DNA of 64,000 bases from Candidatus Bathyarchaeota archaeon (GCA_003151735.1 PLYI01000055.1:62001-126000), one strand, 5' to 3'. Numbered from the stretch's first letter, positions 15,880-24,263 are shown. Translations and numbers: made by a program. The notes: generated from the sequence alone by a model not told the origin.

Positions 15880-16110
15880 TCAATGAGGAGGCAGGGCATG
15901 GGTAGATATGATAAAGTTCCCGATGTCCAGTTGCAGACTCAAATCATTCTCGGCGGAAAAATCGGCCAAGAGCTTGTAAGCACTGACGTCAAGTGTTTTT
16001 CTCTCAACGTACAAAACAAGGCCATCTTTGGCGAAATCAAGCATCTTAACATCTATTCCGCAGGTGGTTTGGATTTCTCGTTTAAACTTCATTGCCTCAG
16101 ACATATTCAA
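15880..16110 (-). CDS. Island small-protein family member B
   Basis: A 76-aa protein starting MNMSEAMKFKREIQTTCGIDVK, with KDGLVLYVERKTLDV and a final strand FIISTHAL. It aligns along its whole length with the 80-aa protein at 11408-11650 (shared KREI, IDVK, KDGLVL and VE). It lies in the tRNA-Leu island while the relatives lie in the tRNA-Thr island, so the family probably travels with these elements. Function unknown; no catalytic residues stand out. Confidence 0.55.
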   Translation of the reverse strand: MNMSEAMKFKREIQTTCGIDVKMLDFAKDGLVLYVERKTLDVSAYKLLADFSAENDLSLQLDIGNFIISTHALPPH

Positions 16111-16386
16111 CGTTGCTCACCCAGCCAAGCAGGCTACAGTTAAATGGTCTAATAAGTAATTGAATCTTTGCAGGGCCTTTCACGAATAAGAAGGTATAAG
16201 CAAAGAGAACTCAAATTATTTTTTTTGTTTTTTATGTGTGTTCTGATAATTAGCTAAAATCTAAGACTTATTTCACTCTTTGAGGGTAAGTTTCTTTAAA
16301 ATGCCATCGTAACTTGGCGAGAAAGGTCGTTTTATGGAGAATAAAAAAAAGAAAAATAGAGAGATGACTATGCCTTTTCCGAGGGT

Positions 16387-16440
16387 TTACTTTTTCTTTA
16401 CTGGTTTCTTTTCTTCTTTCTTAACTGGTTTCTTAGCCAC
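16387..16440 (-). CDS. Tiny lysine-rich peptide (17 aa), tentative
   Basis: A GTG-started frame of 17 codons reads AKKPVKKEEKKPVKKK after the initiator. A GAGGTTA site is 6-8 nt upstream. It is almost a tandem repeat of KKPVKK, like the basic tails of archaeal chromatin proteins, and lies next to the histone gene. A comparable 22-aa Lys-rich frame occurs at 35886-35954. It may be an expressed microprotein, a degraded tail or chance. Confidence 0.3.
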   Translation of the reverse strand: MAKKPVKKEEKKPVKKK

Positions 16441-16566
16441 TAAAATAACCTCGGGATTTAATGTATAGTGACTATTAGTATTTATAATTTGCTAAAACAA
16501 GGAGGAAAAAGATAACAAAGCTTAATATTAACTTAAAAAGAAAAAGAGACTGCGGAGAAAGTCGAT

Positions 16567-16788
16567 ATGAACGAATTAGAAATAGCAGTGGCTCCAATGC
16601 ATAGATTATGTAAGAAAGCTGGAGCGGACAGGGTGAGTGAAGCAGCAGCGGAGTTACTTGCAAAAGTTCTTGAGGGAATTGGCATTAAGATTGCTAAAGA
16701 AGCACTTGATTATGCTATGCATGCCCGAAGAAAAACCATTAAAACGGAAGATATTGAAATCGCAAGTAGAAAAGTTATGGGAAAATAA
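16567..16788 (+). CDS. Archaeal histone (HMf family)
   Basis: A 73-aa single histone fold: IAVAPMHRLCKKAGADRVSE, the long central helix (AAAELLAKVLEGIG), and KTIKTEDIEIASRKV. Archaeal histones dimerise and wrap DNA. Conserved features are the PMHRL entry, the Arg in GADRVSE, and the K-T-I-K loop before the last helix. It has a slightly extended N-terminus. It lies between tRNA-Leu and its degenerate 3' copy, so it may be an element-borne histone; Alba is encoded separately at 43474-43764. Confidence 0.92.
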   Translation: MNELEIAVAPMHRLCKKAGADRVSEAAAELLAKVLEGIGIKIAKEALDYAMHARRKTIKTEDIEIASRKVMGK

Positions 16789-17000
16789 ACTAATAACTCA
16801 AGCGCGCTCCTTTTCTTCTTTCTTTACTGAATAATTTTGTTTAATAGGCTATGTTTTGTTCACATAATTAACTTCGGTTGGGGCTCAGAATACCAGTACC
16901 CATAGTCACGGCGTATATAGCGCTGGATCTACCTACGTTTTTGAATTGAAAAGCAAAGACAGAAATCCACCTCTAAATATATTATCTATTGAGAGATTTT

Positions 17001-17117
17001 GTGAGTAAAAGCAGACTTTTTGATTCACCAAATTGTGGAAGCTGCATCTACAAAAGCAGCAGTTACTGTTGAGGGCAATGCTCCCTTAACATCTGGAAAA
17101 GAGACAGAGAGTATTAG
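17001..17117 (+). pseudogene. Nonsense-interrupted Cys-rich mini-gene, tentative
   Basis: From GTG 17001 the frame reads MSKSRLFDSPNCGSCIYK, then SSSYC, a TGA at 17070-17072, then GQCSLNIWKRDREY and TAG. Ignoring the TGA, the four cysteines form a plausible small metal knuckle (CxxC and CxxxC). The simplest reading is a small zinc protein with a nonsense mutation. Confidence 0.22.
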
Positions 17118-17176
17118 CGCTATTTGGAATTGTTTGTGAAGCTGAAAAGGAATGAATTTTGCATTTCATTTTTGGC

Positions 17177-17218
17177 TTAAACCAAAACTCAAACGAATAC
17201 CTTGATAAACTGTAATTT
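17177..17218. repeat. 42-nt direct repeat, copy 1
   Basis: Begins TTAAACCAAAACTCAAACGA and ends ACTGTAATTT. It matches 17658-17699 at 34 of 42 positions in the same orientation. The two copies bracket the frameshifted winged-helix gene. Confidence 0.5.
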
Positions 17219-17318
17219 TCGACAATATCTATGCCCTTCTTCAATCATGTTACCGATTAAGTCTTTTTCAAAGAGTTTTTATGGCAATGTAACAATAGTT
17301 TAATGTGAGGTTTTGGAG

Positions 17319-17599
17319 TTGTCTGAAAATTTTGAACTAGACGATTTTAACATGATTGATATGAAAGCGAAAAAATCCTTGAAGCGCTTTCAGAATCCAC
17401 TAAAGGTGAACTTATAAAAGGTGAGGAAATCCACAAGAAAACCGGATTAACTCCAGATGACATAAACGAAGCAATCAAAGCACTGGAAAAATCGTTACTC
17501 GTAGAAATACCGAATGTTTTTCAGAGATTGACTCTTTATGATTTTCATTCGGTTGAGATAACTGATTTTGGAAGACAAGTTTTAGAAAAATACAAGTAG
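17319..17599 (+). pseudogene. Winged-helix regulator with a frameshift
   Basis: From TTG 17319 the frame reads MSENFELDDFNMIDMKAKK and then leaves its natural continuation at an A6 run (17370-17375). Adding one A joins it to ILEALSESTKGELIKGEEIH, then KKTGLTPDDINEAIKALEKS and a wing ending VEITDFGRQVLEKYK. Together this is a normal ~94-aa archaeal winged-helix protein. The break may be a real mutation or a homopolymer sequencing error. It is bracketed by 42-nt direct repeats and lies in the tRNA-Leu island. Confidence 0.55.
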
Positions 17600-17657
17600 C
17601 AAATTAATCGGAGATTATTCAGATACCCGCTGTTGAAAGAATGCCCCACACGCTATT

Positions 17658-17699
17658 TTAAACCAAATGCCAAACGAATCCTCCGATAAACTTTAATTT
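17658..17699. repeat. 42-nt direct repeat, copy 2
   Basis: Begins TTAAACCAAATGCCAAACGA and ends ACTTTAATTT; 34 of 42 positions match the copy at 17177-17218. It lies about 40 nt before the degenerate tRNA-Leu 3' copy. Confidence 0.5.
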
Positions 17700-17740
17700 A
17701 AATAAAAAAAGGGAAATGCGGGAGATGCCTCCACGGCTTA

Positions 17741-17769
17741 GAGGGTTAGAATCTCACCCCCTGCAACAA
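17741..17769. repeat. Degenerate copy of the tRNA-Leu 3' end (probable attachment site)
   Basis: Twenty-five of 29 bases match tRNA-Leu 15371-15399 in the same orientation, covering the T-arm, 3' acceptor strand and CCA (the run CACCCCCTGCA is kept). No 5' half exists. It closes a 2.3-kb unit starting at the intact tRNA. The DUF1385 gene ends 2 bp later, so the island abuts core genes. Confidence 0.65.
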
Positions 17770-17771
17770 CT

Positions 17772-18701
17772 TTATGCTTTTTCTTGTAGTGTGGAGCAGA
17801 TAAGTCTGTTTACTTCTGTGACTGCTTTTATGGATACTTCCAACATGTCGTTTGTGGGTTCTTTGGTTGTTAAATGTTGAAATGCCAGTCCAGGTGCGAC
17901 CAGGACTTTTGTGATTGGGGAATCTTTGTATTTTGCACTCAATCTCAGCAGTTCATAAGAGATTCCAGCAATGACTGGAATTAGGAGCAAGCGGTAAGCT
18001 AAGTTTACTGCGAAGCCTAAGTTTGGCATTACAGTGAAGAGAACTATGCTGATTATTACCACTATGAAGAGAAAGCTTGTTCCACACCGCGGATGCAGCC
18101 GCGAAAAACCTTTAACGTGCTCAACATCCATGGGAACGCCTGCTTCATGAGCATGTATAGCTTTGTGCTCAGCGCCGTGATACATCAACACGCGCTTGTA
18201 TTGACCCCACAAGGAGATGGCAGATAAGTAACCCACAAACATAGCCAGACGAATGACAGCCTCAACTAAGTTGAAGACAAAACCCTTAAGGTTAAGCCAA
18301 GTAGACAAAAGAAAAGGCACTAAAAAGAAGACAGCCATTATGCCTACAACGCCAGCGGCAAGCAAACCGATTTCTGCGTAGCCAAACTCTATCTTTTCGG
18401 GCTCTCCTCCTTCGCCTTCAATTTCAAACGCTGTAGTTGCAGAAGTCATCATGGCTTTCATACCGAGGTAGAAGTTTTCAACCATGTTTACTATGCCTCT
18501 GAAAAAAGGCCAGCCTAAAATTTTATGTTTTTCAGAGTAGGGAGTTATCGTTTTTATATCTACTACGATTTCTTTTCTGGGATTTCTAACGCATGATACC
18601 ATGTGTTTTCGGGAGCGTATCATTACGCCTTCGATTAATGCTTGTCCACCAAACGCTAATGATGGCTCTTTTTTCAATTTATTTGACAGACCCTCACCCA
18701 A
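17772..18701 (-). CDS. DUF1385 (YqhQ-like) membrane protein
   Basis: A 309-aa protein with all marks of the YqhQ/DUF1385 family: GGQALIEGVMIR near the start, HGAEHKAIHAHE in the middle, and HPRCGTSFLF. Four or more helices lie between about 105 and 255. The conserved His/Glu/Cys residues suggest metal binding; the family's role is not established. Start is TTG 18701. It is the first core gene after the tRNA-Leu island. Confidence 0.86.
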   Translation of the reverse strand: MGEGLSNKLKKEPSLAFGGQALIEGVMIRSRKHMVSCVRNPRKEIVVDIKTITPYSEKHKILGWPFFRGIVNMVENFYLGMKAMMTSATTAFEIEGEGGEPEKIEFGYAEIGLLAAGVVGIMAVFFLVPFLLSTWLNLKGFVFNLVEAVIRLAMFVGYLSAISLWGQYKRVLMYHGAEHKAIHAHEAGVPMDVEHVKGFSRLHPRCGTSFLFIVVIISIVLFTVMPNLGFAVNLAYRLLLIPVIAGISYELLRLSAKYKDSPITKVLVAPGLAFQHLTTKEPTNDMLEVSIKAVTEVNRLICSTLQEKA

Positions 18702-18848
18702 CTAGATATCCCAGCACAATTTGGTGTTTATAGAATATTACACGTCAAGATATAAATGTCGCTAACAAAAACCAAAAACGACGTTTCGTCCAACTGGGGC
18801 TATCATTTATGATTGGGGGAGGATTGAATCCCTCTCCGCATTACCTTT

Positions 18849-20870
18849 TCACAGCTTTTTGTGAGAATGATTTCGGACACGTTTGAACAAAACGAACCCA
18901 AGCACAATAACTACAACAGCAATTACGGCGGCAAACAACAAAAGAACAGTTTGGTTGGAAGCTGCAACCACTATGTATGGGCGCATCATTTCATTGTCTT
19001 CATGATCCAAAATGTGGCAGTGCCAAACATATCCAGGGCCAACTGTTGGATCAAACTTATAGCTGGAACCGTCCTGAGATGCAAAGCGTACTCTAATAAT
19101 TGTGACCGAGCCACCTTCTGCTTGAATGGTATCTTTCCAACCTTGTTCACTCGGGGCAGGCTTAATCGGTTGATCTAAAAGGTACCGATCTAAAGAAGCA
19201 ACGTTGATGGTGCTATGATTCAGGGGAAGATTTCCATTCAAGCCAATCCAGTCATTCAAATATTCAGTCGAAGCCAGAGTTTGGCGTTGCACAAGTTGAA
19301 ACTGCACCAGATGCAAATGAATGGGGTGCGAATTCATTGTGGGGTTGACAATAACCCAGTCTTCTGTGGTTCCCAATACTGGTTTCTCAGAGATTGGAGC
19401 ATCCCAAGATTGCCCATCCAGAAGCATCGCCTCCGTATTAGGAGCATTGCCTTGCTCGACTAAAGTAAATGTTCTAGTTTTTTGTGGTGATGGCAAATTT
19501 GGAAAGTTACCAAGCAGCGTCGGATTTAATTCTGAAGGCAAGGACTTTGGCGAATACCCTTTCTCGTTAGAGACTGTAAACTGAATAATTTGACCTACAG
19601 TTTGCTTTTCACTGGCGGTTAAAGCTGGATCTGAATTCTCAAGAATGATTTTTTCGCCTGGCGCTGTATTGGAAAAATCGACAAGCAAATCAACTCGTTC
19701 CCCTGGCGAAATCGTTAGAGAAGTCTGGGGCGCTGAACCTTTAAGGTATCCGCCGTCACTTCCTATCTGAGTAAAAGCCATGCCGTTTGAGAACTGCAGA
19801 GTGTAGAAGCGAGAGTTTGAGCCGTCTAGAATTCTAAGGCGGTATTGGCCTTGTTTAACATCCATGTTTGGCCACACCAAACCATTAACCATGATGGTGT
19901 TTCCCAAAAAAATGGGATTCCAATATGGATGAACCGCAGAATCAATTCCGTCAGTAGGAAAGTAAAGTGAACCGTCCTGGAGAAAACTCCGATCTTGAAT
20001 TGCAAGAGGAATCTCAAATTCACCACTTGGCAACAACCCCGCAACTTGGTCACTGGGACTTCTTAGAAGATAGAACCCAGCAAGCCCAGACATAACATTA
20101 AGACGAGTAATCCCCAATGCATGATCATGATACCAAAGCGTTGTGGCTTGCTGTTCATTAGGATAAACAAAAACTGCTGAATTGTTTTCTGTGGGCAACT
20201 CAGTGTTGTAGGCTGGTCCATGCAAACCGTTTGCGGTCCACCATGCGTCGGGGTTTCCATCAGAAGTTGACGGATCTTCTCCTCCATGGAGATGTATTGA
20301 GATGGGAACTGGGCTTTGCGCTTGAGGATAACCTGTTGAAGGTGCAGAATTTGGATTAGGCATCGCTATACCGTCAGGGTTAGCCCAATGAATAGTTGGG
20401 TCAACAGCAAACAGGTTCGGTAGCGGATTGCCCGAAGCATCCACCAAGTCATTTACCCACTTTACCTGAGCTGGAATACCCTTTATGGCTTCAAAAGTAC
20501 CGCCTGGAGTACTGCGGACTAAACCAAGATTCTCTCCTGTTACTGCATCTTTGGCTTCCCCTTCAAACCCCCAAACCGTAGTTGCTCCAAACCCCGTTGG
20601 ATTTCCGTTGGAGTCGAAAGCAGGCAACAACTGCTGTTTAAATTGACCTACGCTAACAGTGTATTCTTGGCGGATTAGTTTCCCAGATTTATCTGTAACG
20701 TTGGTTGGAACATAGATTGGGGGAGCCTTGTCGAGTTGGTTTACCCACTTGGGAATTATTGTGGGATCTAAAATGCTTGTAGTCTGCGAGAAGACACCTT
20801 GGACGGCGATACTTGAAAAGATCGAGCATAAAAGAATAATTATCGAAAAAAAACAGATTTTCCCCCTCAT
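18849..20870 (-). CDS. Secreted, membrane-anchored multicopper oxidase
   Basis: A 673-aa three-domain multicopper oxidase of the CotA/bilirubin oxidase type, which couples substrate oxidation to reduction of O2 to water. Copper motifs are visible: HLHGG (about 193), WYHDH (about 246), HPIHLH (about 515) and WHCHILDHEDNEM (about 616), with the T1 Cys in WHCH and an axial Met. A signal peptide starts MRGKICFFSII and a C-terminal helix (about 642-663) with a basic tail anchors it outside the membrane. I chose ATG 20870 with AGGGCG upstream rather than 20909. The substrate may be metal ions or phenols. It stands alone. Confidence 0.95.
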   Translation of the reverse strand: MRGKICFFSIIILLCSIFSSIAVQGVFSQTTSILDPTIIPKWVNQLDKAPPIYVPTNVTDKSGKLIRQEYTVSVGQFKQQLLPAFDSNGNPTGFGATTVWGFEGEAKDAVTGENLGLVRSTPGGTFEAIKGIPAQVKWVNDLVDASGNPLPNLFAVDPTIHWANPDGIAMPNPNSAPSTGYPQAQSPVPISIHLHGGEDPSTSDGNPDAWWTANGLHGPAYNTELPTENNSAVFVYPNEQQATTLWYHDHALGITRLNVMSGLAGFYLLRSPSDQVAGLLPSGEFEIPLAIQDRSFLQDGSLYFPTDGIDSAVHPYWNPIFLGNTIMVNGLVWPNMDVKQGQYRLRILDGSNSRFYTLQFSNGMAFTQIGSDGGYLKGSAPQTSLTISPGERVDLLVDFSNTAPGEKIILENSDPALTASEKQTVGQIIQFTVSNEKGYSPKSLPSELNPTLLGNFPNLPSPQKTRTFTLVEQGNAPNTEAMLLDGQSWDAPISEKPVLGTTEDWVIVNPTMNSHPIHLHLVQFQLVQRQTLASTEYLNDWIGLNGNLPLNHSTINVASLDRYLLDQPIKPAPSEQGWKDTIQAEGGSVTIIRVRFASQDGSSYKFDPTVGPGYVWHCHILDHEDNEMMRPYIVVAASNQTVLLLFAAVIAVVVIVLGFVLFKRVRNHSHKKL

Positions 20871-21114
20871 TTTGCGCCCTCCAAAACTAGAACTTTTCCT
20901 GAGGAACATTTAGATGCAGGCAGTATTTAAAAATAACAATCCACCGATATACAAAAAAACAAGGTGATGTTACGAAACGAGGTTTTTTTACGTAGAAAAC
21001 CTTATCTTAAACGCAACAAGTTTTATTTCAGGAGTTTTTGCTAATGAGAGGGAAGATGTGCTTTGCGCAAAATAATGCAGCAAAGATGAGTCTTCTTTGA
21101 GTAGGATGTAAATA

Positions 21115-21903
21115 ATGTCTGAACATAAACCTGAATGGCCTGAATCGGGCGACCTCGTGATCGCGACAATAGAAAGTGTGATGGATTATGGAGCGTACGC
21201 TAACCTAGACGAATACAGCCGAAGAGGCTTCCTTCATATCTCCGAAATCTCCAGCGCCCGCATAAGAAACGTCCGTGACTTTGTTCGTGAAAACCAAAAA
21301 ATGGTACTTAAAGTTCTCCGCGTAGACGTCGAAAAAGGCCACATCGACCTGTCTCTTAGACGCGTTACAAAACGTGAACGAATCGAAAAAATCAAATCCT
21401 GGAAAAAAGACCGCAAAGGCGATGCACTCCTGCATGCAGTCGCAGAAAAAACTGGTTTACCCATCCATGAAGTCTACCAGAAAGCAGGAGTTATTCTGGA
21501 AGAAAAATATGGTTTGTACGATGGCTTCGAAAAAGTAGTGAAAGAAGGCATAGATGTCTTAACTAAACTTGAAATTCCCGAAGACCTCGCCAAAGTCATC
21601 GTTCAAGTTGCAGAAGAACGCATAAAAATCAAGACTGTGCAAGTTAGAGGCGTAATTGAGGTTCGCTGCATGAAGCCCAATGGCGTTAGATGCATCCAAC
21701 AGGCATTCAGCGGAGCCAAGAAAGCACAAGAAGCAAAAGATGCTAAAATCGAGTTCTCCGTCATTGCTGCTCCAAAATACCGCGTTGAAGTCTCAGCTGA
21801 TAATTGGAAACGCGCTGAAGAAGTGCTTGATAAGGTTAGCGAAAACGTAGTTACCAACATCACTAAAGCTGGCGGTAATGGTTCTTTTAAGAGAGAAAAA
21901 TAG
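21115..21903 (+). CDS. eif2a: Translation initiation factor aIF2 subunit alpha
   Basis: A 262-aa aIF2-alpha. Residues 10-85 form the S1/OB domain (GDLVIATIESVMDYGAYANL and RRGFLHISEIS), followed by the helical domain and the C-terminal alpha/beta domain (EVRCMKPNGVRCIQQAF). It is the subunit that with beta and gamma delivers Met-tRNAi to the ribosome. The position matching the eukaryotic regulatory Ser51 region lies in the S1 loop. An AGGATG site precedes the ATG. It is followed after 10 bp by a gene of unknown function. Confidence 0.95.
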   Translation: MSEHKPEWPESGDLVIATIESVMDYGAYANLDEYSRRGFLHISEISSARIRNVRDFVRENQKMVLKVLRVDVEKGHIDLSLRRVTKRERIEKIKSWKKDRKGDALLHAVAEKTGLPIHEVYQKAGVILEEKYGLYDGFEKVVKEGIDVLTKLEIPEDLAKVIVQVAEERIKIKTVQVRGVIEVRCMKPNGVRCIQQAFSGAKKAQEAKDAKIEFSVIAAPKYRVEVSADNWKRAEEVLDKVSENVVTNITKAGGNGSFKREK

Positions 21904-21913
21904 CGGTGAAAAA

Positions 21914-22288
21914 GTGAGAGAATCCAGCGAAAAAATAGAATGGGGTCAAGTGGAGAAGGTCGGTAAAGGGACCAAGGCAAGTTATGATTCAAAAAAGAAA
22001 GTGCTTACTTTCTGCTTTAACAGAGGTCCTGAGACATCGAGCGAGTTGTTGAGAGCTTCGCGCGAACTCTTGATGAAAGAGCTAAGCGAATTAGGCTACC
22101 CTAGCCGCATGAAGTACAACGGAGAAGTTGTTGTCGATAACGTTGAAGAGAGTAAAGTGGTTCTTGTTAAGAAAAACCATAAACTTGTGATTCGCTTAAG
22201 CGAAAAGCAAGATGAAGAGAAAGCCAAATCTTCCTCAGAACCGCTTGACTCTAATGGTGAGAGCCAAAGCAAAATAAAATTTTCTTAA
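21914..22288 (+). CDS. Unknown protein downstream of aIF2-alpha
   Basis: About 124 aa from GTG 21914, which lies just past the aIF2-alpha stop; a start at 21878 would overlap. The core has strand-helix-strand features (VLTFCFNRGPETSSELLRA, MKYNGEVVVDNV, KLVIRLSEKQ) and a charged, low-complexity C-terminus. It could be a small RNA-binding or regulatory protein; I do not recognise a family. Close spacing suggests the same transcript as aIF2-alpha. Confidence 0.65.
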   Translation: MRESSEKIEWGQVEKVGKGTKASYDSKKKVLTFCFNRGPETSSELLRASRELLMKELSELGYPSRMKYNGEVVVDNVEESKVVLVKKNHKLVIRLSEKQDEEKAKSSSEPLDSNGESQSKIKFS

Positions 22289-22409
22289 AATAGACCTAAA
22301 ATTATGGTTTAAAATTGCGAGACGGGTAATTTCAGCTCTGGAATTGCCCTGATTTTAAATTGAATTTTGGGAAAACAACTAAATACTTGGCTATGGCAAT
22401 GTTAGAGAC

Positions 22410-23108
22410 ATGGCTATTAAAAGGAAAAGTTCACCTAAGAAACTGTACATTGCCATCATTCTATTAGTTATACTAATTGCGGCAACCGCAGCAGTAGTAA
22501 TCAACGCAACCCAACCTACCCCACTTAACGTGAAAGTAGGCGTTCATGTTGGCGACAGCTTTACTTACGGCATTGTGGGTACCTCAGTTTTGACGGATCT
22601 TAATGCAGTTGAAAGTCCTGGTTTCTCGGAATATAACCAAACAGACTATTTCAAAATTACAATAACAGGTGTGAATGGCACTTCTGTATCATTTAATACA
22701 GTGTGGCGATTTACAAATGGAACAGAAATACCCGCCAATCAAACAATTGACTTGTCAAACGGAATGAAAACCGACTCAAATGGCTTCTGGGCTATTTACG
22801 CTGCTAACCTTAACGTAGGTGCCCTACTTCGCCCAACCGGCTTTGATGGGTTAACAGTTAACGCAACTGACACTCAATCATACGCTGGCAGTACACGGGA
22901 AAGAAACTTGTGGTTCATAGAAAACCAGTTCTTCGACGTTAACGATCCAACACACAATACACTGCGCGATGACTACACACGTGTTTACTTCGATAAACAA
23001 ACAGGAATGCTTGTAACTTTAGACAGTATAACTTATTACAACAATCCATTAAAGACGGAAGCCATCACTTGGACCCTTGTCAGTTCAACAGTTTGGACTG
23101 TCCGATAG
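22410..23108 (+). CDS. Secreted membrane-anchored protein, unknown
   Basis: A 232-aa protein with a Lys-rich N-terminus, one membrane helix (about 12-32) and a long beta-rich extracytoplasmic domain with repeated Asn-x-Thr/Ser sequons (NGT, NQT, NAT), so it is probably N-glycosylated. No enzyme motif is visible. It may be a surface lipoprotein-like or binding protein. It is monocistronic and followed by a hairpin and T-run. Confidence 0.75.
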   Translation: MAIKRKSSPKKLYIAIILLVILIAATAAVVINATQPTPLNVKVGVHVGDSFTYGIVGTSVLTDLNAVESPGFSEYNQTDYFKITITGVNGTSVSFNTVWRFTNGTEIPANQTIDLSNGMKTDSNGFWAIYAANLNVGALLRPTGFDGLTVNATDTQSYAGSTRERNLWFIENQFFDVNDPTHNTLRDDYTRVYFDKQTGMLVTLDSITYYNNPLKTEAITWTLVSSTVWTVR

Positions 23109-23172
23109 TTCCCTCGCATTTTTTTTAAGTTAAACTATTTTTTAGTCAACAATCTGTTCTTTCGGGATATTT

Positions 23173-23204
23173 TCGCCTGCAGGATAGGCGATTAATGTTT
23201 TTTT
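23173..23204 (+). terminator. Hairpin plus T7 run
   Basis: TCGCCT (23173-23178) pairs with AGGCGA (23186-23191) around a 7-nt loop, and T7 follows at 23198-23204. It lies 65 bp after the stop of the secreted protein and before pyrF, so it may end that transcript. Confidence 0.4.
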
Positions 23205-23256
23205 ACGGAAAAAATGAAATAGTCAGTCGCTAACACCTATAGCACGAGGACCCCAA

Positions 23257-24024
23257 ATGTCGTTTAAAACAAAAATGGATGAAGCCGCAAAAAGCAAAGG
23301 GTCACGCCTTGTTTTAGCATTGGATTTCCCGTTCGAAGCAGCCGAGAATAGAGACAAAATTTTCGTTAAAGCGCAAGAAGTCCTCAAAGCCGTTCACCCC
23401 TACATTTGCGCGGTAAAAATCAATCATCATTTGACTCTCCCGCTGGGAACCTTTGATGGCGTGCAGCGGCTTGTAGAGCAGATTCGCGGGCAAGGGATGC
23501 TTGCAATCATGGACGCGAAAGTCAACGACATAGGCAACACAAACCAAATTATAGGGGAATACTATTTTGCGGCGGGTTTTGATGCTGTAATCGCTAATCC
23601 CTTTGTTGGGTGGGAAGAGGGTTTAAAACCGCTCTTTGATGTTTCAAAGCGACTTAACCGAGGCGTAATCCTCCTTACATACATGAGCCATAAAGGCGCA
23701 AGCGAAGGCTACGGACAAACCATAGTTGACTCTGAAACAGGCGAAAAAACCCTACAGTACGTTTCTTTTGCCAAAAAAGCTTTGAAGTGGGGTGCAGACG
23801 GAGTAGTTGTTGGAGCCACCGTTCCTCAGAAGATTGCTGAAGTGAAACAAATTCTTGGCGAAAAAGTTGCGATTTACTCCCCCGGTGTAGGCGCACAGGG
23901 TGGAGCGGCTGAAACAGCAGTTAAAGCAGGTGCAAACTATCTAATTGTTGGACGAGAAATAGTCAACTCAGACAACCCAGCGCAAGCCGCCCGCATTCTT
24001 TGCGATTCTACAAAGGGGATATAG
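23257..24024 (+). CDS. pyrF: Orotidine 5'-phosphate decarboxylase
   Basis: A 255-aa TIM barrel of the OMP decarboxylase family, the last step of UMP synthesis. Visible motifs: RLVLALDF, the catalytic MDAKVNDIGNTN (Asp-Lys-Asp), and the phosphate-binding GVGAQGG and LIVGREIVNS. Its length fits the longer type II-like enzymes, and the MDAKVNDIGNTN form is also of this group. A convergent ribbon-helix-helix gene ends 7 bp downstream. Confidence 0.95.
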   Translation: MSFKTKMDEAAKSKGSRLVLALDFPFEAAENRDKIFVKAQEVLKAVHPYICAVKINHHLTLPLGTFDGVQRLVEQIRGQGMLAIMDAKVNDIGNTNQIIGEYYFAAGFDAVIANPFVGWEEGLKPLFDVSKRLNRGVILLTYMSHKGASEGYGQTIVDSETGEKTLQYVSFAKKALKWGADGVVVGATVPQKIAEVKQILGEKVAIYSPGVGAQGGAAETAVKAGANYLIVGREIVNSDNPAQAARILCDSTKGI

Positions 24025-24031
24025 GTCAGTT

Positions 24032-24184
24032 TTATCTGCGTTTGTTTTCCCAAAGCTCTTTTTTGAGCAAGTCGCGAACTGAAGAGCGGATTACGCTGCT
24101 TCTGCTGGGATACATATTTGCTCGGACTAATTCATCTAACCCTTCAAGATAAGCTTCTGGCAATAGGACTGTTACTAGTTTCAA
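24032..24184 (-). CDS. Ribbon-helix-helix (CopG-like) regulator, 50 aa
   Basis: A complete short gene starting TTG 24184 with GGAGG about 9 nt upstream and ending 24032. The protein starts MKLVTVLLPEAYLEGLDELV, then MYPSRSSVIRSSVRDLLKK, the strand-helix-helix of a CopG/MetJ-type DNA-binding dimer. It lies tail to tail with pyrF. There is no toxin gene beside it, so it is more likely a stand-alone regulator than an antitoxin. Confidence 0.72.
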   Translation of the reverse strand: MKLVTVLLPEAYLEGLDELVRANMYPSRSSVIRSSVRDLLKKELWENKRR

Positions 24185-24263
24185 TTTTTTGTTTTCCTCC
24201 TCAAGCTATATCATGCATATAACATGTGGCAAATATAAGATTAGCGTAGCAAACCCTGACTAA

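Larger units (their letters stand above)
16789..17318. other. Decayed stretch after the histone gene
   Basis: No intact gene is seen. A plus frame at about 16892-17005 reads THSHGVYSAGSTYVFELKSK and ends without a good start, which looks like a gene fragment. A tiny Cys-rich frame with an internal TGA lies at 17001-17117. The first copy of a 42-nt direct repeat is at 17177-17218. Confidence 0.35.

Noticed and set aside
17070-17072. TGA as selenocysteine
   Set aside because: No SECIS-like structure could be recognised and a nonsense mutation is simpler.
18808-18836. T-arm-like stretch GAGGATTGAATCCCTC
   Set aside because: The stem does not close cleanly and no acceptor or anticodon arm surrounds it.
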